Positions 26,197 through 35,300 of a stretch of 64,000 bases of DNA are shown here, piece by piece. The notes under the pieces are model-generated. The model made no database searches. It was not told the origin of the DNA and worked only from the letters and a program-made list of their open reading frames with translations. The stretch's first letter is position 1. Each line of letters starts with the position of its first letter. Both the position numbers and the translations under genes were made by a program. The stretch lies in the NCBI RefSeq assembly GCF_014637795.1, contig NZ_BMFD01000001.1, positions 538,523 through 602,522 on the forward strand, written 5' to 3'. The DNA is from Belliella aquatica (lineage in GTDB: Bacteria > Bacteroidota > Bacteroidia > Cytophagales > Cyclobacteriaceae).

Positions 26197-26727
26197 ATGA
26201 ACAAAGACAATTGCTTTCAATTGGGCTATATTTCTAAAGTTCATGGACTCCATGGAGGTGTAACAGTAGTATTGGATGTGGATTATCCAGAGGAATATGA
26301 AGACTTAAAACATGTTTTCATTGATCAAAAATCCAGACTTGTTCCTTATTTTCTTGAGTATTTTGATTTGCAGCCCAATAATAAGGTGCTTGCAAAATTC
26401 GAAGACCATGATACCATGGGCGATGCTGAAAAACTTGTTGGATCGGAATTATACCTTCCACTGACGGCATTGGCAGAATTGGAAGAGGATCAGTATTACT
26501 TCCATGAATTGATAGGATATGAAGTTATAGATCAAAATCTCGGAGTAATCGGAGATATTAAAATTATCTATGACCTTCAAACACAGGATTTAATCGGGGT
26601 TGACTACAAAGAAAAAGAAGTCTTGATACCAATTCAAGATGGCATTATCCAAAAAGTTGACAAAGCAGAGAAGAAAGTTTTCTGTTTACTTCCCGAAGGC
26701 TTACTTGACATATATTTAGAGGACTAA
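26197..26727 (+). CDS. rimM: Ribosome maturation factor RimM
   Basis: It helps mature the head of the 30S subunit and binds S19. The 176-residue protein has the N-terminal RimM beta barrel ([16 protein letters not shown]) and the C-terminal PRC-barrel ([13 protein letters not shown] ... [14 protein letters not shown]). It starts 14 bp after rpsP and ends 2 bp before trmD. Confidence 0.97.
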   Translation: MNKDNCFQLGYISKVHGLHGGVTVVLDVDYPEEYEDLKHVFIDQKSRLVPYFLEYFDLQPNNKVLAKFEDHDTMGDAEKLVGSELYLPLTALAELEEDQYYFHELIGYEVIDQNLGVIGDIKIIYDLQTQDLIGVDYKEKEVLIPIQDGIIQKVDKAEKKVFCLLPEGLLDIYLED

Positions 26728-26729
26728 AG

Positions 26730-27416
26730 ATGCGAATAGACATCATCACAGTAGTTCCCGGATTGTTAGATGGACCATTTGCCCATTCGATTCTCAAAAG
26801 AGCCGAAGACAAAGGCCTAGCTGCAGTACGGGTACACAACTTGAGAGACTTCAGCACAAACAAAAAAAAGCAGGTCGATGACTACGCTTTTGGAGGAGGT
26901 GCAGGAATGGTCATGATGATCGAACCTATAGCGCGGATTATCGAAGCACTGAAAAGTGAAAGAGCGTATGATGAAGTCATTTACTTGACTCCGGATGGAG
27001 AGACATTCAACCAAAATATGGCGAATGAACTATCTCTAAAAGGTAATATGATCATGCTTTGCGGACATTATAAAGGTGTGGATGAAAGGGTGAGACAAAG
27101 ATTTATTACTAAGGAGATTAGTATTGGAGATTATGTTTTATCAGGAGGAGAATTGGCCGCAGCAGTATTAACTGACGCCATTATCCGATTGATCCCCGGG
27201 GTACTCAATGATGAAACTTCAGCATTGACAGACTCATTTCAAGATGGATTATTAGCCCCTCCGGTTTATACCAGACCAGCAGTCTATGATGGAATGGAAG
27301 TACCAGAGATATTATTGTCAGGACATCAAGCAAAAATCGATGATTGGAGGTTTGAGCAATCGGTTCGCCGAACTAAAGAAAGAAGACCCGACCTGATGGA
27401 AGGGAAAGATTTCTAA
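26730..27416 (+). CDS. trmD: tRNA (guanine-37-N1)-methyltransferase
   Basis: It methylates G37 of tRNAs reading CNN codons to prevent frameshifting. The 228-residue SPOUT enzyme shows the knot motifs [13 protein letters not shown] and [14 protein letters not shown], with catalytic Asp and Arg residues in the expected places. The C-terminal segment ends [11 protein letters not shown]. It has the standard position in the rpsP-rimM-trmD-rplS operon. Confidence 0.98.
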   Translation: MRIDIITVVPGLLDGPFAHSILKRAEDKGLAAVRVHNLRDFSTNKKKQVDDYAFGGGAGMVMMIEPIARIIEALKSERAYDEVIYLTPDGETFNQNMANELSLKGNMIMLCGHYKGVDERVRQRFITKEISIGDYVLSGGELAAAVLTDAIIRLIPGVLNDETSALTDSFQDGLLAPPVYTRPAVYDGMEVPEILLSGHQAKIDDWRFEQSVRRTKERRPDLMEGKDF

Positions 27417-27464
27417 GTGGCGATAACAGCATCAAGCATTAAAATAAATGAATTCAACAGACGG

Positions 27465-27480
27465 CTGCACCGAGGTGTAG
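27465..27480 (+). promoter_or_regulatory. Hairpin in the trmD-rplS spacer
   Basis: CTGCAC pairs with GTGTAG (one G-U) around the tetraloop CGAG, 28 nt before the L19 ATG. The 92-bp spacer is long for this operon, so a regulatory leader or internal processing site is possible. Confidence 0.3.
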
Positions 27481-27508
27481 TTGCTACAAGCACATAAAAT
27501 ATACAGCT

Positions 27509-27880
27509 ATGAGCGAATTAATTAAATTTGTAGAAGCGGAATACAAAGAGCTAAGAGCTTCTTTCCCTTCTTTCAAGGCAGGTGATACCATCAATGTTCA
27601 CGTAAAGATCAAAGAAGGTAACAAAGAGCGTGTTCAGCAGTTTCAAGGTACTGTAATCCAAAGAAAAAATGTAAATACTAATGGTGAAACTTTCACTGTA
27701 AGAAAAATTTCTAATGGAATCGGAGTAGAAAGAATCTTCCCAATCCTTTCACCATCAATCGAGAAAATCGAATTGTTAAGAGAAGGTAGAGTAAGAAGAG
27801 CAAGATTGTTCTACTTGAGAGGACGTCAAGGTAAAGCTGCCAAGATCAGAGAAAAGATCAGAACAAGAAAAGACGCATAA
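27509..27880 (+). CDS. rplS: 50S ribosomal protein L19
   Basis: The 123-residue protein has the L19 signature [22 protein letters not shown] and the C-terminal [20 protein letters not shown]. It contributes to the 30S-50S interface. It is the last gene of the operon, with a strong terminator. Confidence 0.98.
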   Translation: MSELIKFVEAEYKELRASFPSFKAGDTINVHVKIKEGNKERVQQFQGTVIQRKNVNTNGETFTVRKISNGIGVERIFPILSPSIEKIELLREGRVRRARLFYLRGRQGKAAKIREKIRTRKDA

Positions 27881-27894
27881 GCAATCTTGTTTAT

Positions 27895-27941
27895 CAAAAA
27901 CAAAAAAGGAAATCCATTCGGGTTTCCTTTTTTGTTTTTAT
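27895..27941. terminator. Terminator of the rpsP operon
   Basis: A long stem (AAAACAAAAAAGGAAA with TTTCCTTTTTTGTTTT, one bulge) encloses a short loop and ends in T-rich sequence. It lies between convergent genes and can act both ways. Confidence 0.88.
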
Positions 27942-27961
27942 TCTGCAGCTAACTTCAACAG

Positions 27962-28858
27962 CTACTTAAGCATATACTTTTTCTTTTCTTTTTTAGTCAT
28001 TTCTAGCAATATGATTTCTTCAGGATGTTCAACCAATATTTCTATTCTGTCTTTGACTTGAATTGGTACACCATCTGTCCCTCTTATTGACACTTCAGTG
28101 TAGGAGCGAGTTATTAAGTCATCTGTTTTGACCAATTTACTTTGGACCATTCGTACATGTGGACCAGTTCTGTAGTTTTCGCCTGCTGATTCCGCAAGAG
28201 CATCACCTGGAAATACTGTGTCCCCAACTTTTACCTTTGCACTTCCTGGCTTGAGGACCATGATTCTGCTAAACACCCCATCTTCATGGTAGATTTCAAT
28301 ATAATTGTCTAGTGAATTGTAATGCACACTATTTCCTTTGATCTCTTCATCTATTTTTATTTCTGAAACAATACCTTTTCTAGGAGCACAAATGGTCGTA
28401 GGTTCGTCAAAGGTGAAAGACAACCCTACATAGCTGTCATTCACTTGCTCGTTTCGAAGTGTGTTTTCAATATGGGTCATGGGTGTTGATTTGATTTTCT
28501 CCCCTGATTTTACTGGAGGGAGATAGATAAAATCCTCTATAGGTTGAGCTTTTACATCTCCTCCTCTATAGGTGTAAGTATAGTTTAAATTAGTGGAGGC
28601 TTGTGTTGGGTTTTCTTTTTTGAGTCTTGCTATTTGGGATCTTCCAGGTGATACAACTTTGATTGTTGTCATTCCTCCATTTGGCACTAAGTTTTGGAGG
28701 TTTTGATATTTGATTGTTACTGTGTATGGAATAGGAGTTGTATTATCCGCATAAATCAAGACATTTCCATCACTGTCTCTTTCCGACTTCAAAGTTACTT
28801 GTGCGATTCCTTGAATGGTGATTAAAAATAAAGCTGAAACTAATAATCGTATTTTCAT
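27962..28858 (-). CDS. Exported M23-like protein lacking zinc ligands
   Basis: The 298-residue product has a signal peptide (about 1-19). The C-terminal half resembles the LytM/M23 beta-sheet domain (NYIEIYHEDGVFSRIMVLK ... KVKVGDTVFPGDALAESAG). The metallopeptidase ligands are not conserved: the first His/Asp positions are missing, and the final HxH motif is GPHVRM. It is probably a non-catalytic peptidoglycan or partner-binding protein. The N-terminal half is an unassigned beta domain. Confidence 0.75.
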   Translation of the reverse strand: MKIRLLVSALFLITIQGIAQVTLKSERDSDGNVLIYADNTTPIPYTVTIKYQNLQNLVPNGGMTTIKVVSPGRSQIARLKKENPTQASTNLNYTYTYRGGDVKAQPIEDFIYLPPVKSGEKIKSTPMTHIENTLRNEQVNDSYVGLSFTFDEPTTICAPRKGIVSEIKIDEEIKGNSVHYNSLDNYIEIYHEDGVFSRIMVLKPGSAKVKVGDTVFPGDALAESAGENYRTGPHVRMVQSKLVKTDDLITRSYTEVSIRGTDGVPIQVKDRIEILVEHPEEIILLEMTKKEKKKYMLK

Positions 28859-29042
28859 ATAAACTTTTGTTGAATCTCATTTGATTAGATAAAAATCATT
28901 TCCAAATAAAGAGAAATTATAATTAAAAATAAAGTTTAAAATTAAAAATTGATACATTTTTGGGATAATTGAGTGGGTCATTTCAATTGATCAATCGCAT
29001 GAAACTGTCTTTTTTCCCTTTATCCTTTGGAAAAAAATAAGG

Positions 29043-29069
29043 TTTGACTCTATGATTTCCTTATCTTTG
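29043..29069 (+). promoter_or_regulatory. gltX promoter
   Basis: The -7 box TATCTTTG (29062-29069) is a perfect consensus match, identical to that of rpsP. The nearest TTTG (29043-29046) gives a rather short 15-bp spacer. The ATG is 68 nt further on. Confidence 0.5.
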
Positions 29070-29137
29070 TAGATTGATATTTAGAGTATTTTCAATTGAA
29101 GACACTAAATTTTCAACAAATCAGAAAATCACATCAA

Positions 29138-30676
29138 ATGAATAGAGAAGTACGCGTAAGATTTGCACCCTCTCCTACAGGAGCTTTACATATTGGCGGA
29201 GTAAGAACAGCCCTTTACAATTACCTTTTTGCCAAGAAAATGGGGGGTAAGTTTCTTTTGAGAATTGAAGATACAGACCAAACTAGGTTTGTTCCCGGAG
29301 CAGAAGAATATATTCAGAAATCTTTGGAATGGTTGGGTATTTCTCCTGAGGAGAGTCCGTGGAATCCTGGCGATTGTGGTCCTTATAGACAATCAGAGCG
29401 TAAGCCAATGTACACGCAGTATGCGATGGATTTGGTAGAAAAAGGACATGCATACTACGCATTTGATACTTCGGAAGACTTGGATGCGATGCGGGAAAGA
29501 CTGACCGCGGCAAGAGTGGTCTCTCCACAGTATAATTCGATCACTAGAACACAGATGAAAAACTCCCTTACGCTTCCGGAAGATGAAGTGAAAGAGAGAT
29601 TGGCCTCTGGCGATCCTTATGTGATTCGTATCAAAATCCCTAGAAAAGAAGAGGTGAGACTGAATGATATGATCCGTGGTTGGGTAATGGTTCATTCCAA
29701 TACTTTGGATGATAAAGTGCTGATGAAGTCTGATGGAATGCCTACTTATCACTTGGCAAACATCGTGGATGATCATTTGATGGGCATCACGCACGTGATT
29801 CGTGGAGAAGAATGGTTGCCATCTGCACCACTCCATGTGTTGCTTTACAAATATTTTGGCTGGGAAGATACCATGCCTCAATTTGCACATTTACCGCTTT
29901 TGTTGAAGCCTGATGGGAATGGTAAATTATCCAAAAGAGATGCTGACAAACATGGTTTCCCAATTTTCCCAATGGATTGGACAGATCCTAACACAGGTGA
30001 CAAGGCTAGTGGCTTCAAAGAAGGTGGTTACCTTCCTGATGCTTTCTTAAACTTCCTAGCATTCCTAGGTTGGAATCCAGGTGACCACAGAGAGATTTTC
30101 TCTTTGGATGAGCTGGTTGAGGCTTTTTCTATTGAAAGAATCGGCAAGTCAGGAACAAAATTTGACATCAATAAGGCCAAATGGTACAATGAACAATACC
30201 TCAGAAATAAGTCTGACGAAGAATTGGCAACTTTCCTTATCGCAGATGTTGAAAAAGAAGGATTGACTGTAGGAATGGATAAAGCTGCGCAAATTGTGGC
30301 GATCATGAAAGAGCGGGCTACATTCCCTTCTGATCTTTGGAATGAAGGTAAATTTATGCTGATTGCTCCGAATACTTTTGATGAAAACATAGCTTCCAAA
30401 AAGTGGAATTCGGATGTCGTTACCGTTTTGAATGCCTATAAGGAAAAACTGGTAAATGACGGAGAAGAATTTACAATGGAGAAAGCTAAATCATTATTGG
30501 AAGTGGCTGCTGAAGAAAATGAAATTAAAATTGGAAAAGTGATGCAGGCGGTTCGTTTAGCAGTGACGGGAGTAGGAGCAGGACCAGATTTGATGGCTGT
30601 TTTCACGATCATTGGCAAGGAAGAATTAGCTAAAAGAATAACTTTTGCGTTAGAAATGTTACAAGTTCAAGATTAA
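29138..30676 (+). CDS. gltX: Glutamyl-tRNA synthetase
   Basis: It charges tRNA-Glu. The 512-residue class I enzyme has the HIGH-type motif HIGG (18-21) and KLSKR (263-267), with a helical anticodon-binding C-terminus. The frame continues back to a TTG at 29096, but the ATG at 29138 (MNREVRVRFAPSPTG) fits the family. A short hairpin follows before the small downstream gene. Confidence 0.97.
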   Translation: MNREVRVRFAPSPTGALHIGGVRTALYNYLFAKKMGGKFLLRIEDTDQTRFVPGAEEYIQKSLEWLGISPEESPWNPGDCGPYRQSERKPMYTQYAMDLVEKGHAYYAFDTSEDLDAMRERLTAARVVSPQYNSITRTQMKNSLTLPEDEVKERLASGDPYVIRIKIPRKEEVRLNDMIRGWVMVHSNTLDDKVLMKSDGMPTYHLANIVDDHLMGITHVIRGEEWLPSAPLHVLLYKYFGWEDTMPQFAHLPLLLKPDGNGKLSKRDADKHGFPIFPMDWTDPNTGDKASGFKEGGYLPDAFLNFLAFLGWNPGDHREIFSLDELVEAFSIERIGKSGTKFDINKAKWYNEQYLRNKSDEELATFLIADVEKEGLTVGMDKAAQIVAIMKERATFPSDLWNEGKFMLIAPNTFDENIASKKWNSDVVTVLNAYKEKLVNDGEEFTMEKAKSLLEVAAEENEIKIGKVMQAVRLAVTGVGAGPDLMAVFTIIGKEELAKRITFALEMLQVQD

Positions 30677-30684
30677 TTAGAATT

Positions 30685-30720
30685 CTGAAAGTGGTTTTGA
30701 AAAAGCCACTTTCATTTTAA
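30685..30720 (+). terminator. Weak terminator/attenuator after gltX
   Basis: GAAAGTGG/CCACTTTC form an 8-bp stem with an 11-nt loop, followed by ATTTTAAAT rather than a solid T-run. It may only partly stop transcription into the next gene. Confidence 0.5.
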
Positions 30721-30732
30721 ATACTAAATAGG

Positions 30733-30936
30733 ATGGCAAAGAAATCAAAAAAAGAAGAAAGCCCTAAAGTCCACAAAGACCTTGAAGGATTCCATATGAA
30801 TATTGATTCATTTGGGGAGATTTCTAGCAGTTTTCCGATTGATAAACTCAATGAGTTTTTGAACAACAATGTGGAAGATAAGAAATTGAAGGACAGAGAA
30901 GATATCGCTGATATCAAAAAGGGTAAAAAGAAATAG
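30733..30936 (+). CDS. Small charged hypothetical protein
   Basis: A 67-residue protein with Lys-rich ends and a more ordered middle (FHMNIDSFGEISSSFPIDKLNEFLN). It lies 56 bp after gltX and 10 bp before the next ATG. Such small proteins next to gltX are seen in related Cytophagales, to my recollection. No function is known. Confidence 0.65.
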   Translation: MAKKSKKEESPKVHKDLEGFHMNIDSFGEISSSFPIDKLNEFLNNNVEDKKLKDREDIADIKKGKKK

Positions 30937-30946
30937 AAAGGTGAAA

Positions 30947-31612
30947 ATGCAAAAGACTTTCACCCTGTTTTTACTTTTATTTTTGGGCATGCTAAGTGAA
31001 GGCTTACTCGCACAGACAAGTATTGGTTTCCGTGGTGGTTACTCTTCTTCGAATTACAGCTATAGATTCAGGCCAGGATCTCCTGTCACGCGGACAGGTG
31101 GCATTGCTGCGCCAACTTACAGTTTTGTAATTGAGCAATTTTTATCAAAAAATGCAGGTGCTCAGATAGAAATCCAGTATGTGCAGTTGGGTTATACCCA
31201 AAGAGATACTCTGGATCGAACCAATCAGACAACTTTTGATTTTATTAAAGTCCCCTTTATGTCAAACTTTTATTTTGGCAACAAAGGGAGGTTTCATATT
31301 AAATTGGGAACCCATTTCGGATATATGCTCAATGCAGCTGACCCGATTCGGGAATATGAAACCCCAGGAGTATTGCCTACTTATGGAGGAATAGAGGATA
31401 GTCCACGAAGATTTCTTTATGGTCTCTCTGCAGGTGCGGGACTATCCAAGCTTTTCGGGAAAAGTACTTTGGCAGGAGAAGTTCGATTCTCATATGATTT
31501 CAACCGTCCTGAAACTCAAGAGCGGATTTTTGATATGACTTCGACCAATTTGGAATTCACGCTGAGTTACTTGTTTCAAATCATCAAACCCAAGTGGCAA
31601 AATAAGCCATAG
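30947..31612 (+). CDS. Outer-membrane beta-barrel protein (PorT-like)
   Basis: The 221-residue product has a signal peptide ending GLLAQ (about 1-23). It is then dominated by alternating aromatic/polar strands (SIGFRGGYSSSNYSYRFR, and a C-terminal aromatic-rich SYLFQI), typical of small porin-like 8-strand barrels. A GTG six bases upstream could also serve as start, but the ATG is preferred. It is probably co-transcribed with the small gene before it. Confidence 0.75.
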   Translation: MQKTFTLFLLLFLGMLSEGLLAQTSIGFRGGYSSSNYSYRFRPGSPVTRTGGIAAPTYSFVIEQFLSKNAGAQIEIQYVQLGYTQRDTLDRTNQTTFDFIKVPFMSNFYFGNKGRFHIKLGTHFGYMLNAADPIREYETPGVLPTYGGIEDSPRRFLYGLSAGAGLSKLFGKSTLAGEVRFSYDFNRPETQERIFDMTSTNLEFTLSYLFQIIKPKWQNKP

Positions 31613-31673
31613 CGGGAACTAAATAGCCTGACAGCTGTTATCCAATCATACTTCAAAATCAACAATCAAGATT

Positions 31674-32255
31674 ATGTTACAAGCGCAGAAAAGACCGACT
31701 ACGATTTATATGGAAGCCAATCCAAACCCAAATTCATTGAAGTTTGTCGTGAATTTTATGTTGGCAGATGAAGGGGTTAGTTTTGATTATCCAAATCAAG
31801 AAAGCACTCAGAATTCACCTTTAGCACATGAATTATTTAATTTTGCAGCTGTAGACCGCGTATTTGTCGCTTCAAATTTTGTGACGGTGACGAAAAAAGA
31901 GGAGGTGGAATGGCTCGAACTTCAGGATATTGTCAGAAATCACATCAAGTCTTATTTAGAATCAGGCAAGCCTGCTGTAAATGCGGAATTTGATAAAGAT
32001 CCACTTTTTGACGAAAATGATTCTGAGGTGGTGAAGAAGATCAAAGGAATTTTAGATGAATATATCCGTCCTGCTGTCGAGCAAGATGGTGGAGCTATAG
32101 TTTTCCATAGTTTTGAAGATGGTATCGTGAAAGTGTTACTTCAAGGCAGTTGCTCAGGATGTCCATCAAGTACTGTTACACTTAAAGCTGGAATTCAAAA
32201 CTTATTGACACGTATGCTTCCTGAGGTAAAGGAAGTACAAGCTCAAGGCGTCTAA
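31674..32255 (+). CDS. NifU/Nfu-type iron-sulfur scaffold protein
   Basis: The 193-residue protein has an Nfu N-terminal domain (YMEANPNPNSLKFVVNFML). Its C-terminal NifU domain carries the cluster-binding CSGC motif (C160, C163). It delivers Fe-S clusters to apoproteins in the cytoplasm. Four bases separate it from the DUF3810 gene. Confidence 0.93.
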   Translation: MLQAQKRPTTIYMEANPNPNSLKFVVNFMLADEGVSFDYPNQESTQNSPLAHELFNFAAVDRVFVASNFVTVTKKEEVEWLELQDIVRNHIKSYLESGKPAVNAEFDKDPLFDENDSEVVKKIKGILDEYIRPAVEQDGGAIVFHSFEDGIVKVLLQGSCSGCPSSTVTLKAGIQNLLTRMLPEVKEVQAQGV

Positions 32256-32259
32256 ACGC

Positions 32260-33336
32260 ATGTTTCGAGGAAATTGGACTTGGACAATCTTAGGCCTGAT
32301 CAGTATTCTGATCAGGCATTTTGCGCTTAAGTCCCCTGAGAAAACGGAAGAACTTTATGCTAGGAAATTTTTTCCGGGAGTAAGAAATGTCATAGATCTG
32401 ACGCTTTCTAAGCTTCCTTTTGCAACCGTTTATATTTTCATTGCTTCTGTTTTTCTCTTTATTGGGATCTTTTTTTACTATTTCTTCAAAAAAGAAGGAT
32501 GGAAAAATAAGCTTGGATATTCTATAAGATCACTCTTTAACTACCTAGGTGCATTGATTTTCTTTTTTTTGGTTTTATGGGGTTATAACTATCAGAGAAT
32601 ACCTGTCTTCGAGCAAATAGGTATGAAACCTACTGCTTTAATTGAGGAGCAGTTGATTACTGAAATCGAACTTACTCGAAATATTCTGAATCAATTGAGA
32701 TCAAATATCCATGAAGATACGACGGCCATCGAGTCCATCATGGACTACAATGAATTAGAAAAACTGGTAAGAGCAAATATGCGAGAGCACTTGTATCTAC
32801 TTGGTATGAATTTCACAGGAGAACCACGAACCAAGCAGTTTTATCCCGCTGGATTCATGAGGAAAATGGGAATTTTAGGAATTTACTTCCCTTTTACTGG
32901 AGAAAGTTATATCGATCCAACATTGCATCCATTGGAAAAACCTTTTACGATTGCCCACGAAATGGCGCACAGCTATGGAGTAACAGATGAAGGAGAGGCG
33001 AATTTCATTGCATGGGTAATTGGCTCAAATAGTGACGATGCGCTTTTGCAATACTCAGCACAGCTCAAACTTCTTCGGTACCAAATGAACGATTTGTACA
33101 GGATGTCTAAGGAACTTTACACACATTTTTACAGAACAATTCCTGTCGGGGTAAGAAATGATTTGGTTTCTATCAGTAAAAATGCGGCGCTTTACAAACC
33201 TTTCAATTTGGAATTGAGTAGGAAATCGAATGATATCTTTCTAAAAACTCAAGGAGTGAAGGCCGGAGTTATGAGTTATCAGCAACTGCCCATGCTTGCT
33301 TATGCTTGGAGAAAAAGATTGAAATCAGGTGATTAA
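32260..33336 (+). CDS. DUF3810 membrane metalloprotease-like protein
   Basis: The 358-residue protein has N-terminal transmembrane helices (about 8-20, 55-77 and 92-108). A soluble domain follows with an HEMAH zinc motif (H233, E234, H237) and a downstream glutamate (DEGEANF, 243-249). This is the DUF3810 pattern, a family thought to be membrane-tethered metallopeptidases with no known substrate. Confidence 0.88.
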   Translation: MFRGNWTWTILGLISILIRHFALKSPEKTEELYARKFFPGVRNVIDLTLSKLPFATVYIFIASVFLFIGIFFYYFFKKEGWKNKLGYSIRSLFNYLGALIFFFLVLWGYNYQRIPVFEQIGMKPTALIEEQLITEIELTRNILNQLRSNIHEDTTAIESIMDYNELEKLVRANMREHLYLLGMNFTGEPRTKQFYPAGFMRKMGILGIYFPFTGESYIDPTLHPLEKPFTIAHEMAHSYGVTDEGEANFIAWVIGSNSDDALLQYSAQLKLLRYQMNDLYRMSKELYTHFYRTIPVGVRNDLVSISKNAALYKPFNLELSRKSNDIFLKTQGVKAGVMSYQQLPMLAYAWRKRLKSGD

Positions 33337-33337
33337 T

Positions 33338-34237
33338 TTACCTTCTATTCCCAACCCACACACCAAAAATTACAGCGATTATGCCAATGTAATGGCCTAA
33401 GAGTAAAACTTCCCCATCAAATAGTCCCCAAACAATTGCAACAATTGGGATGAGATAAGTGACCGAACTTGCGAAAACAGGAGTAGCTACTTTGACCATG
33501 ATATTGAATAGAATTAGTGCCAATGCAGTGCCGACAACACCTAAAATGGTAATGTAGCCAGCTGCTTCCATGGCGCCCTCTACATGGATCAGTTTGAATG
33601 AAAAGTCTGTAAATGCGAATAAGTAAATCAATCCAAGCGGCAATACCATCAAAAGTGAAATGGCAGTAATTGCTATCGGCTTGAGTTCAACAAATCTGTA
33701 TTTGATGATATTCAAGTTCACACCATAACAAGCACAAGCAAGGAGTACAAAAAACGCATATGAATTGATGTCCGAAAATGTACCAAAACCGCTTCCTTCC
33801 TTAACAATAAGTAGCAACACCACCCCAATAAATGCGATGAATAAACCTATGGTATTTCTTCGTGTAATTCTCGCGTTGAAAAACAAAGCACCAATTATCA
33901 CAACAAAAAGAGGTGTCATGGCATTGAACACACCTGTGAGGGAGCTACTGAGTTGAGTTTGTGCTTTGGCAAATAGAAAAGCTGGGATAAAACTCCCTAC
34001 AAACCCGACGATGATCAAGTTTTTAACTTGTCTTTTATTGAGGGTTTTGAGTCTTGGAAGAGAAAGTGGCAAAAGTATCATACCAGCAGCTACAATCCTG
34101 AAGGCACCTACTTCGCCCGGGGAGAATATTTCTAAACCACGCTTGATTAGGATGAATGAACTTCCCCAAATCAAAGCAAGTAAAAACAAAAAGCCCCAAG
34201 CCTTTAAGGCTCCTTCGGCTTGTATATCTCGGGACAT
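33338..34237 (-). CDS. EamA/DMT-superfamily transporter
   Basis: The 299-residue protein has about ten transmembrane helices in two EamA halves (about 11-145 and 160-295). The first begins GFLFLLALIWGSSFILIKRG and the second half carries the PI/GxAxxLW-like turn (IPIVAIVWGLFDGE). It is an inner-membrane exporter of metabolites or drugs, with the substrate not predictable. Its stop is one base from that of the convergent DUF3810 gene, with no visible terminator. Confidence 0.92.
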   Translation of the reverse strand: MSRDIQAEGALKAWGFLFLLALIWGSSFILIKRGLEIFSPGEVGAFRIVAAGMILLPLSLPRLKTLNKRQVKNLIIVGFVGSFIPAFLFAKAQTQLSSSLTGVFNAMTPLFVVIIGALFFNARITRRNTIGLFIAFIGVVLLLIVKEGSGFGTFSDINSYAFFVLLACACYGVNLNIIKYRFVELKPIAITAISLLMVLPLGLIYLFAFTDFSFKLIHVEGAMEAAGYITILGVVGTALALILFNIMVKVATPVFASSVTYLIPIVAIVWGLFDGEVLLLGHYIGIIAVIFGVWVGNRR

Positions 34238-34269
34238 AAGTGATTATAGAGGTTTATTGGAACTGGAAA

Positions 34270-35262
34270 TCATTGAAATTGATAATCGGCATAAACCTCA
34301 GCAACTTGATCTAGGATAGTTGCTACATGTTCATAAGTTTCCGCTGTTACCATCTCTGTTCGGAACGGTTTAAAATTCGGCATTCCTCTGAAATAATTGG
34401 TGTAATGTCTGCGCATTTCTAAGATACCTTGCTTTTCACCCTTCCACTGAACAGAAAAATCCAGGTGTTTTTTTGCCACATTGATTCTTTCTTCTAGCCC
34501 TGGAGCAGCTAGCATTTCACCGGTTGCCAAGAAATGCTTGATTTCATTGAAAATCCAAGGGTAACCGATTGATGCTCTTCCGATCATCATGCCATCCACA
34601 TTGTATTTTTCTTTGTATTCTTTTGCTTTTTGCGGCGAGTCTATATCTCCATTGCCGAAGACTGGAATGTGCAACCTTGGATTAGCTTTCACCAAATTTA
34701 AATAAGACCAGTCTGCTTCACCTTTGTACATTTGTTGTCTAGTACGAGCATGGATGCTGATGGCTTGAATGCCGACATCCTGAAGACGCTCGGCTACTTC
34801 TACGATTCTGATCGTGTCTTGTGACCAGCCAAGTCGGGTTTTTACGGTTACTGGAATATTGACAGCTTTCACAATCTCCGCTGTCATGGAGACCATTTTA
34901 TCGATATCGAGAAGAATGCCTGCGCCAGCACCTTTACAGGCGACTTTGTTCACGGGGCAGCCATAATTGATATCTAAAATATCTGGTCCTGCTTCTGCTG
35001 CAATAGCTGCAGCTTCACGCATAGACTCAATATCACTTCCGAAAATTTGTATACCTATTGGTTTTTCATAATCAAAAATATCTAACTTCTGAATACTTTT
35101 TGCTGCATCACGAATCAGCCCATCTGAGCTGATGAACTCCGTGTACATCAAATCCGCCCCATTCTCCTTACATACTGCTCTGAAAGGCGGATCACTCACA
35201 TCTTCCATTGGAGCCAAAAGCAAGGGAAAATCCCCTAATTCTAAGTTTCCTATCTTTACCAC
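34270..35262 (-). CDS. dusB: tRNA-dihydrouridine synthase B
   Basis: It reduces uridine in the tRNA D-loop using FMN. At 330 residues it is a normal-length TIM barrel, with LAPMEDVSDPPFR, INYGCPVNKVACKGAGA (catalytic Cys) and MMIGRASIGYPWIF. The start codon is GTG (MVKIGNLEL), as no ATG fits. It is divergent from the CPBP gene with a 38-bp gap. Confidence 0.94.
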   Translation of the reverse strand: MVKIGNLELGDFPLLLAPMEDVSDPPFRAVCKENGADLMYTEFISSDGLIRDAAKSIQKLDIFDYEKPIGIQIFGSDIESMREAAAIAAEAGPDILDINYGCPVNKVACKGAGAGILLDIDKMVSMTAEIVKAVNIPVTVKTRLGWSQDTIRIVEVAERLQDVGIQAISIHARTRQQMYKGEADWSYLNLVKANPRLHIPVFGNGDIDSPQKAKEYKEKYNVDGMMIGRASIGYPWIFNEIKHFLATGEMLAAPGLEERINVAKKHLDFSVQWKGEKQGILEMRRHYTNYFRGMPNFKPFRTEMVTAETYEHVATILDQVAEVYADYQFQ

Positions 35263-35300
35263 TTCTGAAATCTATTTAATCTTGTAAATTTACGGCAATT

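Noticed and set aside
25892-26237. Overlapping frames on both strands of the S16 tail
   Set aside because: They arise from the Ala/Lys/Glu codon bias of the S16 C-terminal extension, not from real genes.
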